Positions 34,649 through 42,851 of a stretch of 64,000 bases of DNA are shown piece after piece. The notes below the pieces were generated by a model. That model saw only the letters and a program-made list of their open reading frames with translations. It had not been told where the DNA came from and did no database searches. Made by a program: the position numbers and the translations under genes. This stretch comes from Immersiella caudata (Eukaryota; Ascomycota; Sordariomycetes; Sordariales; Lasiosphaeriaceae): positions 3,906,001 through 3,970,000 of the forward strand of contig JAULSU010000003.1 in the NCBI GenBank assembly GCA_030512335.1. The letters are read 5' to 3'. Position 1 is the stretch's first letter; each line of letters starts with the position of its first letter.

Positions 34649-36430
34649 ATGGGTGCGCCGGCAGAAGACCGGCCGGAAGACCGTCGGCTACCCCATGTTG
34701 CGCAGGTGGCAGACGAGTCCCCTGAGCACCCTCCGGACCGTCCGCCCCCGGTTCCAACTTCTACATTTGCATCGTTCAAACGGCTTCCGCGAAAACTGGT
34801 AGTGCGCTCCCAACCGGCGCGCCATTGGGAAGCCAGATGCGGCCACACTATCATGACGCGCCTATACCAGGGCAGCTACAAATGCGAGAGCTGCGGGAGG
34901 AGCGGCCACTTTGGCTGGGTCTACAGATGCATCGAGGACCGCGATGCTATCATCATGGATTTAAAAGCGAGAAGCGCCCGGGTATGTGTCCTCGTGAGCT
35001 TTTCTACAGTTCTCTCTAACAGCAAAAGTATGCGTTCGATAAGCTGGGTCTTGTCTTGGGCGAACAGATGAGTCTGGGCAAGTTTGGAGCCGACCGCCGA
35101 TACAAAAAATACAGCTTTCTCACGGAGATCACAGAAGATCAGCTGCATACTTATACTCCCGCTCAGTTGGGCATAGTAATGACGCAGCGCGACAACGTGC
35201 ACAGGAGGATCTTCGAGGAAAGGTGCAATCCGGCCAGACCCAATCATGCCGCCCAAAAGTATCCCGACGACGGTAAGCCCTGGGTACCGAGCAGGTTATG
35301 GGAATGCCAGCACAAGATATGTCAGGAATGCAATCGTTCCGCAAAGGAAAAGAGCTGGCTTAGTCTGGATTCGATCGTCAACGGTGATATTCCACCTCAC
35401 GCGGCAACTGGGTTTAGCTTCTGCCACCTAGGTTTCAGGCCAGAAGCGGACGTGGAAGTTGTCAGGAACATTGGGTATCATGCTGTCCCTCTGGTAAGCC
35501 CTGTCACCCTGCCCTTATGTCACACACTAATTCGGGTAGCCTGCGGACCATCCCGCGAGGAGACTGCAACGAAGCGCCAGCGCGTCTACCTGGAGGATGC
35601 TGGGCATTGTTGACGAGCGCATCGAGACGGCGACCTGTTCTACATGTTCTAGCAGCACTTTCGACACGACCTCGGATGAGTCGGATGACAGTGACCATAT
35701 GCCACAAATTGCGCAACCGCGGGGCCAGCTCACTCATTCGGCCGCTGTTCAGACTTTGCCACGCTCACACACTGACCCGGCGGAGGCCCCTAGCCCGACA
35801 ACATGTGCTGCTACAGACGATGGAGCGGCTGGCTATTCAATTTTTGAAGAGAATCTCTTCGTTCGGCCTCCTTGGACCCCGCCGCCATCCCCATCCATAG
35901 CTACGATGTTAGCATCGGGTGCTCCCGAACATTTTGTGGTTCCGGGACGCGAGGGAAGAAGGTTAGTTCATCCCATGCCCGATCCTGGGGCTCAGGCTAA
36001 CTCTAATTCCAGCCCCCTTTCATTGAAGGCCAACCCAATGGTGCGGGCCATGGTTTTTGGCACAATTCCAGGAGCCAACCAGGGTTGCGACTCAAGAGCG
36101 CACCAAGGACATGGATGCGGCACTACTGCTGCCCCTCAGTTCCCTTACCGACCCGAGGAGATGTGCGATGTCGGCTTAGTTCTGTCGCTAAAACCAGAGG
36201 TCTACGCCCAGGCTTGCGGGACGGCCCTCCCGAAGCCGACCATGGAGGAACGCCTTTACTTCGCCAAGTGTAGCGATGACATCAAAGCCGAGCCGGAAGA
36301 CGAGGAGACGTTGAGCGACAAGCCGTGCGACATTGTTGACGGAGTTGCGCTGACCGAAGAAGCCATCGAGTGTGGTACGGATGACGTAGTGGCACACGTG
36401 GGCATCTCCCATGGGCTTGACTGGCCGTGA
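34649..36430 (+). CDS. Uncharacterised Cys-rich, probably zinc-binding fungal protein
   Basis: I do not recognise this family. The model has four exons: 34649-34981, 35029-35493, 35540-35961 and 36013-36430, giving 545 residues. The first acceptor could also be at 35022, since both choices keep the frame. The last intron (51 nt: GTTAGT, GCTAACT branch, TTCCAG) is in frame without stops, so its removal is probable rather than certain. Two Cys clusters look like metal sites. The first has C64, C79, C82, H87 and C94 (EARCGHTIMT; YKCESCGRSGHFGWVYRC). The second has C204-x4-C209-x2-C212 with H206 (WECQHKICQEC). Between and after these the protein is well ordered in appearance (SLDSIVNGDIPPHAATGFSF). 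The C-terminal 280 residues are Ser/Thr/Pro-rich and acidic. No membrane segment is present. A nuclear or ubiquitin-related role would be speculation. Confidence 0.75.
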
Positions 36431-36651
36431 TTGCCATTTTGGAGTTGGGGATCGAATTAAAACGAAGGCCAGCTTTGTGTAGCGATTAGCCAGATACGAA
36501 GCGGGTGATACAAATGACATTACCACGCCAATAACTGTAATGAATGCGAAGTCTCTGTAGCGTTAGATACATGTATATATTAGATACCCCAGCGTGTCCA
36601 AATAATCACACTGAACATCACGAATCTCTCCGAAGCAAGAAATCTCTCACT

Positions 36652-37963
36652 TCAAACCGGGATAGCTTTCACTTCCGCAAGCGTCCAGTACTTCCTCATG
36701 TTCTCCGCCCCAAGCTCCTCAACCTCCTCATCCAGATGCGTGAACAACACCTCGCCCCAAGCATCCATCTTCTCCTTCAACACCCTCAACTCAAGTTCTG
36801 TCTCCCCGCTCTTGCACGCCCTCAGGTACGCCTCAAACTCATCCATCCCCTTGTGAATGGCACGATGCTGCTTGACCAGCTTGCAATCTGGCACACCGCG
36901 CTGCGCCGCCCGAAACGAGGGCATATTTCGCGCTAGGATGGGATAGAGAAAGTTCTCTTCTATGTTGTGGTGCGCGGTGAGATAGCGCACGAGGCTGAGA
37001 CCTTCGTCGAGGAATTGGCGGAGGGACATGCGTGCGGGCCGCTTGTTGGTGGTACACGCTGTGTAGAGAACGTTCCAGGTCTGGCGGAAGTGTTCGTGCT
37101 GTTGGGGTTAGCAATTGTGGGTTAGTTGAAAGGGGATGCAAAGGGGTTGGAGGTTGGTTGAAAGGTATATTGGAAGAGGTATGGGAGGGGCTTTAAGCGG
37201 GGTGGGAGTTGATTATGAGGGTGTAATGGAAGGGTTGGAAAGCAGTTGGAATAGGGCTAGAAGTGGATTAAAAGCGTGTTGATAATAGTTAAATGACGGT
37301 TTAGTAAAAGGTCAGAAGATGTTTAAAAGAGGATTGACAGGGGTTTGCAAACCCGATTTATGTGGTGGATGAAGAATTGTTGTTGAAAGGGTTGGGAAAC
37401 AGTTTAGAACTGGGTTGAAAAGGGGTTCAAGGTGGGCTAGGAAGGCGTTGAAAAGGGGTCGCAACGACGGTTGAAAGTGGATGGATGGTAAACGGCAAGA
37501 ATACTGAAGGAGGGTGAGTAAACAAACCAAGACGGACAAACTGATCCATAATCACCGCAAGTCGGTTATATCCCCTAAACTCCTCGGCCGTCAAAGGTGG
37601 AAGCGCTGGCTCCGGCGCCGCGGACTTGGCTTCGGCACTTGGCCCAACCGCATCGGGCACCTCTGGCGCGTCGGCCGGCGTGGATCTCGGACACTCGTTT
37701 TCGGTCAACATGGTATGCAACTTTCTTCTTCCGCTCAAATCCCAATCTCTCGAGACGACTTCTTTTTCTCCTTTGTGGCTCCAGAAACTTCTTCCGCCCA
37801 ATGCCCGAGTTGCAATCGATGCAGACACAGTTTGCCCGACTCGCAGAGCGGGGCGGAAAAGAAGCTTGGTCGTCGCAACGCGGGGAAGGGGTTTCATGGA
37901 CAAGGCAAAGGCAATGCTCGGAAGGGGAGCGGGAAAAGGTAACCTGCAAGGAGGAAAAGCCAA
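36652..37963 (-). CDS. Hemerythrin/HHE-domain protein, probable mitochondrial presequence
   Basis: This is a four-helix hemerythrin-like (HHE cation-binding) protein. Such domains bind a di-iron centre through His/Glu/Asp and act in O2, iron or redox sensing. Two exons (37963-37538 and 37098-36652) give 290 residues. The likely ligand-bearing segments are MDQF-HEHFRQTW (split by the intron), RYLTAHHNIEENFLYPIL, VKQHRAIHKGMDEFEAYL and VLFTHLDEEVEELG. The N-terminal ~85 residues are Arg/Ser/Ala-rich and acid-free over MKPLPRVATTKLLFRPALRV, a typical mitochondrial presequence. Met23 at 37897 is the more likely start if that is its role. The intron (37099-37537) is 439 bp with a GTCCGT donor and a CTAAC...CAACAG acceptor region, and is filled by degenerate repeats. 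Many fungal relatives lack the presequence. Confidence 0.85.
37125..37476 (-). repeat. Decayed tandem repeat (~32-nt spacing) inside an intron
   Basis: Within the long intron of the hemerythrin gene, the plus strand is purine/T-rich. The heptamer GTTGAAA recurs at 37125, 37157, 37382, 37414, 37447 and 37470, with relics such as GTTGGAAA (37234) and GATTAAAA (37266). Several gaps are 32-33 nt, suggesting an old minisatellite that expanded the intron and then diverged. On the transcript strand it reads as repeated TTTCAAC in a pyrimidine-rich context. Confidence 0.6.
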
Positions 37964-38490
37964 GATTTTAAAGCAGATGCCATAGGCGCAGGTAAATATG
38001 TTTCCTAGCTGGCGGGATGGACTGCCTAGGAAGCTGCGTCGCTTGCCTGTTAGTGGCCATTCGGAGCAATTCCTGCATTCGTCAGGTGGCTTGCCACCCT
38101 AAAACTCGGAGTTGCGCTTGCTCGCAGGCGTGTTTCCCTGGTCTTGGGAGGGTGAGGCTGACAGCCGCGCGGGAGACTTTTTGGGTTGTAGGATTCCTTC
38201 CGTTGCGCGCGGGTTTCAACACTTCTAATCCGCGGGACGCCACGCGCCAACGATGGACTACACGGCGCGCGGGTGCACCACAACGTTGGAATACAACCAT
38301 TGGAATACTAATTAGTGCCACCGCGTTAGATATGGAAATCTTGCATTTGTATCTAATCGGCCGTCTAAACGTCCGCAAACGTCCAGTTGCTACCAAGAAC
38401 GCCAGGGAATGCTGCAGTCGCTTGCTATGCATGATAATCATGAGAACTCAAGGCCGCACAAATGACATCCCAAACTTCTCAGAACCCTCG
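37964..38490. other. Intergenic between RAD26 3' end and hemerythrin gene 5' end
   Basis: Both neighbours are on the minus strand, so this 527 bp holds the hemerythrin-gene promoter and the RAD26 3' UTR. The sequence has no convincing frame, RNA gene or repeat. Confidence 0.55.
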
Positions 38491-41400
38491 TTATTGATAC
38501 TCACTACGAAGAGTCCACGTCCCTCTCATACTTGATCCGCGCTTCTCCAGCTTGGCAACCTTCTCAAGTGCTAGCTTGAACTCGCTCGCCTGTCTTGAGT
38601 TTGCGCAATAGGGGTTGAAGTGATCCACCAAGGACTTGGACGGCACCTGACCGCCATGTCTCTTGACGAACTCTGGAATCATCCTCTCAAAGTCCTTCGC
38701 GCGGAGGTTGCGGTCTGCCGCAGCGGGCGTCCCCGGCCGGGAACCTGGTCTGGAACTGCCAGGGCTGCCTGTAACGAGACCCTGGCGATCGGCGACACCG
38801 GCAAGAACACCTGCTGAGCTGGGACCACCCCTACCACGGCGTACGTTGGAAGGACGTCCTGCATCGCCGAACTCTCCGGTCCATGTTACCGTACCAATCG
38901 GGACGGCGCGCGCCGCCTCACCTGCCCGACGCAGGGTGAGCGCCGCTTTCGCAGCGATGCGGTTGGCCTCGCGCTGGAGCATCTTCTGATCTGCTCCAAC
39001 GACCTTCTTGCCGTTGATGATCTTGTCGTGTTCAAGAGCGCTATGCACTCCCGCATTCTTGAACAGCCCTTCCATAAGCCGGTCTTCCTCGTTTGGCAGC
39101 GGCTCAACTTCGCCCTGGTAGGTTTCGATCGCTGCAACACCATTGATGGCCTGAAGATCAGGCTCTGCCTCGTCAGTGCTGCGTGTCTCCTCCTTTTTAT
39201 CGGGCTCAGTTTGAAAAGCTCTGAGGTTGCGAGCATCGGTTCCGGGAACGATGAGCTCCTTAGGCCCGTTCACATCGACTCTGCTGCCTCTGAAGAGCTC
39301 GCTGGTCTCCGTCTTGCCGTCTTCGTATGTATTGAGGCTAAAGAGGTCGTGCAGATCGTGAAGATTGAACTTGGTTTGCTGCTTCGGATCTTTCAAGACC
39401 TTGTTGGTCAAGAATTGCTTGAAGATTTGGCGGTGGTAGATCTTCTCTTCGATCGTTCCCGCTGTCATCAGTCGGTAGATTGTGACCTCCTTCTTCTGCC
39501 CAAGACGCCAAGCGCGCTCTCTTGCCTGGACATCAGTTGACGGATTCCAATCAGGGTCAAAGATGATAACGCGATTGGCCCCTGTCAGATTGACACCGAG
39601 ACCGCCGACCTTCGTGGTCAGCAAGAACACATCCAGGTCAGGATCATTGTTGAACGCATCGACCAGCGTCTGTCGGTGCTTGACAGGGGTCTTGCCATCC
39701 ATGCGGATGTATCTGATGCCACCAAGGCGCTTGACAAACTCTTCGAGGATATCCAGCATTTGGACACCTTGGCTAAAGAGCAGGGTCTTGTGACCAAGGC
39801 GCTTCCACATGGGGAGCAGTGATTTGACAACCGACATCTTTCCTGACTTGCTTGTACTTCCCCAAGGGTAGCCAGGTTGTGTTCGGAGCTTTGGCTGAAG
39901 CAAGTCTGGATGGTTGCAAATCTTGCGGAGATAATCGATCCCAAAGAGCGACTGGCGAGTCCCCTTAAGAATCGCCTCCATATCACCAGATTTGAGGAAC
40001 ATCTCATACGCCTCCCGCTGCGGTGGCGAGAGCTTGCAAAAGAGCACTTGCTCACTTTTCTTGGGAAGATCGGCCGCCACGTCGACCTTCAGGCGTTGGA
40101 GCAGATAAGGACTAATCGTCTCTTTCAAAGTCTCGGCGCATTTCTGCGCGGCCATGATCTGGAGATTCGTTGCGTTAGCATACCCTCCGATCTTGATCGG
40201 GATCTCAAACTCGGTTCGGAAGTCGACCAAGGTTCCGAGACGCATGGGGTAGATGAAGTCAAAGAGTGACCAAAGTTCGGTAAGGTTGTTCTGCATCGGA
40301 GTCCCAGACAGAATGACTCTGTTGGGCGTTCGGAGCTCCTTGCAGTAAATGGTGACAGCTGTATTCGGGTTCCGGATCTTGTGGCCCTCGTCAAGAACGG
40401 CGTATCCCCATTCGACAGGGATGAGGATGTCCCCATATGTCTGCAGGCCCGCGTAGGTGGTGACCAGCACATGCCCGTGCTTTGCAACGCGGTCAACAAT
40501 CTTCTTGGCAGCCGCGCTGGACTTGCTTGGCCGTTTACCATCCCAGTCCTCTTCCAAGTCCTCGATTTCGCCTTCGTCGTCGACGTTGAACATGCCGCTT
40601 CCTGACGAGTGCAGGATGGAGACTCGGAGAGGCGGCCACCAACGGTGGAATTCGTCGACCCATTGTCGCAGCAGAGTAGCTGGTGCAACCACAATAACTG
40701 GTTTGGTGAGCATCTTGCTGTAGTGCAAGGCAGCCACGAAAGAGATCAGCTGTACCGTCTTTCCCAATCCCATTTCATCGCCAATGATGCCGCCAACCTG
40801 CTGAGCATACAGCTCGGCAAGCCACTGCACACCGGTCTTTTGGTAGTCGAAGAGAGAGGGATATATGTCTCCAGGGAGCTTCAGACCGTTCTCGAATTGG
40901 TGACCTGGTTGGTCTGGTGAAGGCTTGAACCACTCTTCCTCTCCATCTGCGGCGTCAACTGCCTCACCACGACTCTCCTGACGGCGTTGTCTTGCGCGAC
41001 TTCTCCGATCGACCCAATCTTGCAGTCGGGTCCTGTAAACGTCCTCGTTTCCATCGTCGATCCCACTAAGATCGATCTTCCCGCTGATTTCTTTGGACGG
41101 CTTCTTTCTCTTCCGCTTCGGCTCCAAATTGGTCAAATCCACATCGTCAGAAACTTCCGATGCCATCGACTCCGGACTCGCCGCGTCCGCCTCCTCCGGC
41201 ACAAACTCATCCTCTGACTCCTTTTCCTCCTTTATCCGCCGCTTCTTCCTCGGCCTCAACGAAAATTCCGACTCCACCACTGAAGCCGCTGGGCTCGAGG
41301 CGTACTCACCCTCTTCCATAAAACCTGGCAACCTTAAGTTCTGGTGCGACCTGGGCCCCTCCCCCCTATTCTCCTCAATCTCCTCCGCAACAGCCTCATC

Positions 41401-42030
41401 CTCTGCATCGATAATCGCATTCGCCAAATCTCCCTCCACTCCCTCCGGCCTTGGCCCCCCAATCTTTGCGAACGGCGTAATCTTGCCCGTCCGGATCAAA
41501 TACTCCCTCTGGCTTTCGTTCGGAAGCCTCCCTCCCGCCGTGCTTGGCACCCCATCTCCCTCGCCCGTCTGATGCCGAGCCTCGATGCGCGCCTGGAAGT
41601 CCGCGACATCTTGCTCGCACAGCGCAATCTCCGACTCAACTCTTGTAATCTCCTGCTGGATGCGTAACCTCGCCGTGGGGTTTACCGCCGCGGCGCGCAG
41701 TTTCCGCTGTTGTGTTCGCTTTTGCAATTGAAGCTTCTCGCGAGTCTGCTCGGCCTTTTCGATGCGTTTCTGGTCGCGCTTGTCTTCGACCTCGATCAGG
41801 GCACGGTTAGCTTGGTTTGTGATATCGCGCTCGAGTTCATCCTGGTCGCGGACATTCTCGGTGAGGTCTTTGAGGGCGGCTGCTTCTTCATCGAAGTCGG
41901 CCATTGTTGCATCGGGCTCGGATTTAGGTGGTGGTGAGGGTGCGGTGGGAGGTTCGTTAAGGGGTTCGGTACGGGGCTCGGGGTGGTCCTCTGGAGGGGA
42001 TGGGGATTCGGATTTCGAGATGGGATTCAT
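38491..42030 (-). CDS. RAD26: RAD26/CSB (ERCC6)-type SNF2 ATPase of transcription-coupled repair
   Basis: This is a single-exon gene of 1179 residues. It is the Swi2/Snf2 ATPase that binds stalled RNA polymerase II and starts transcription-coupled nucleotide excision repair (yeast Rad26, S. pombe Rhp26, human CSB). The N-terminal 390 residues are charged, with a coiled-coil stretch (about 60-150) and acidic and basic patches, including a probable NLS (RPRKKRRIKEEK). The ATPase core has LFDYQKTGVQWLAELYAQQ, Walker A DEMGLGKT (residues 418-425), Walker B DEGH (547-550), SGTPMQN, DLPKKSEQV, DVFLLTTKVGGLGVNLT and the RAWRLGQ variant of motif VI. The C-terminus includes the family-specific KDFERMIPEFVKRHGGQVPS winged-helix-like segment ending in RSEYQ. 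The first in-frame Met (42030) is used. A cluster of rare features would be needed to mistake it for ISWI or RAD54, and the C-terminal segment decides for CSB. Confidence 0.95.
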   Translation of the reverse strand: MNPISKSESPSPPEDHPEPRTEPLNEPPTAPSPPPKSEPDATMADFDEEAAALKDLTENVRDQDELERDITNQANRALIEVEDKRDQKRIEKAEQTREKLQLQKRTQQRKLRAAAVNPTARLRIQQEITRVESEIALCEQDVADFQARIEARHQTGEGDGVPSTAGGRLPNESQREYLIRTGKITPFAKIGGPRPEGVEGDLANAIIDAEDEAVAEEIEENRGEGPRSHQNLRLPGFMEEGEYASSPAASVVESEFSLRPRKKRRIKEEKESEDEFVPEEADAASPESMASEVSDDVDLTNLEPKRKRKKPSKEISGKIDLSGIDDGNEDVYRTRLQDWVDRRSRARQRRQESRGEAVDAADGEEEWFKPSPDQPGHQFENGLKLPGDIYPSLFDYQKTGVQWLAELYAQQVGGIIGDEMGLGKTVQLISFVAALHYSKMLTKPVIVVAPATLLRQWVDEFHRWWPPLRVSILHSSGSGMFNVDDEGEIEDLEEDWDGKRPSKSSAAAKKIVDRVAKHGHVLVTTYAGLQTYGDILIPVEWGYAVLDEGHKIRNPNTAVTIYCKELRTPNRVILSGTPMQNNLTELWSLFDFIYPMRLGTLVDFRTEFEIPIKIGGYANATNLQIMAAQKCAETLKETISPYLLQRLKVDVAADLPKKSEQVLFCKLSPPQREAYEMFLKSGDMEAILKGTRQSLFGIDYLRKICNHPDLLQPKLRTQPGYPWGSTSKSGKMSVVKSLLPMWKRLGHKTLLFSQGVQMLDILEEFVKRLGGIRYIRMDGKTPVKHRQTLVDAFNNDPDLDVFLLTTKVGGLGVNLTGANRVIIFDPDWNPSTDVQARERAWRLGQKKEVTIYRLMTAGTIEEKIYHRQIFKQFLTNKVLKDPKQQTKFNLHDLHDLFSLNTYEDGKTETSELFRGSRVDVNGPKELIVPGTDARNLRAFQTEPDKKEETRSTDEAEPDLQAINGVAAIETYQGEVEPLPNEEDRLMEGLFKNAGVHSALEHDKIINGKKVVGADQKMLQREANRIAAKAALTLRRAGEAARAVPIGTVTWTGEFGDAGRPSNVRRGRGGPSSAGVLAGVADRQGLVTGSPGSSRPGSRPGTPAAADRNLRAKDFERMIPEFVKRHGGQVPSKSLVDHFNPYCANSRQASEFKLALEKVAKLEKRGSSMRGTWTLRSEYQ

Positions 42031-42721
42031 CGTGGGGGAGAGGATAAAGAAGCCATGTAGATATGGAAAGTGGCAGAAATGGGATGAAAAAGAAGGGGCG
42101 TAAAATTAGCTGCAGGCTGCAGGTCAACAAGGTGCCGGTTTTGCAGCACCTTGTGAAGAAAGGAAGCAATTACGCAGCGTTGAAGAGTGGCGATACGAAG
42201 CTAAACTCCGAGCCGACGTTGAGGTGGGATGCGACACACCGAATGACGCATCGTTTCGCGACTTAGCCCCCTTGGAGATTCCGCGTTATCACGTGCCGCC
42301 ACCGTCGAGGAAGGTTGCCGATTTGATGAGCGGTCAACTCGCTTGTGTTACGCTACAGAGATGCTATACTCGCAAGACTGAATGTTTTTCAGCCAACAGC
42401 AGTAATTCATCTGGCGCTCCAGGTTCATCAGCTGCGGGCGCAGTATTAAAGGACCAAGCGGGCATCCCACCCCCAGACTTGCGCCTCCAGCTCACGAACT
42501 TGACTTGCACTTGCTGCTTCCCTGTCTTGCCAGTCGCACCTTCCAACAGCTGGGTATGACGAACAAAATGCGAGATGAGGCCTTCAATGGTGGGACCAGC
42601 AGCTGAGCTCACAGTTTCGTGGAACCTGCCTCTAAGCTGAGCCCGCTCCTTCCCACTCTCACTCGTCACTAGCACCTCAAACTGCCACCCGTGATAGCGT
42701 CCATTCCGAAGCTCAACTAGC
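42031..42721. other. RAD26 promoter region and 5S upstream flank
   Basis: This 691 bp lies between the RAD26 start (minus strand) and the 5S rRNA gene (plus strand), so both are transcribed outward from it. An open frame at 42364-42771 on the minus strand runs through the 5S gene and is not considered real. Confidence 0.6.
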
Positions 42722-42840
42722 ACATACGACCATACCCATTGGAAAGCTCGGGATCCCGTCCGCTCTCCCATAGATAAGCCAGTGAGGGCCAGACTAGTAG
42801 TTGGGTCGGTGACGACCAGCGAATCCCTGGTGTTGTATGT
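42722..42840 (+). rRNA. 5S ribosomal RNA gene (dispersed copy)
   Basis: This is a complete 119-nt 5S rRNA gene. The terminal helix I closes perfectly: ACATACGAC at the 5' end pairs with GTTGTATGT at the 3' end (one G-U pair). The internal body shows the conserved 5S blocks GGGATCCCGTCCGCTCTCCC, GATAAGCC, AGTAGTTGGGTCGGTGAC and GACCAGCGAATCCC, and it closely resembles remembered Neurospora 5S. The internal A box/IE/C box promoter of RNA polymerase III lies in the middle of the gene. It stands alone, not in the rDNA tandem, which is the rule in filamentous ascomycetes. All conserved blocks are intact, so it is likely functional rather than a pseudogene. Confidence 0.96.
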
Positions 42841-42851
42841 TTTTTATTTTT
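42840..42851 (+). terminator. RNA polymerase III T-run terminator of 5S gene
   Basis: Immediately after the mature 5S end, the non-template strand reads T6 A T5. This is a typical Pol III termination signal and supports an active gene with transcription ending within a few bases of the mature 3' end. Confidence 0.85.

Noticed and set aside
42364..42771. Minus-strand frame of 135 codons
   Set aside because: It runs antisense through the first 50 nt of the 5S rRNA gene and has no family features, so it is a shadow frame.
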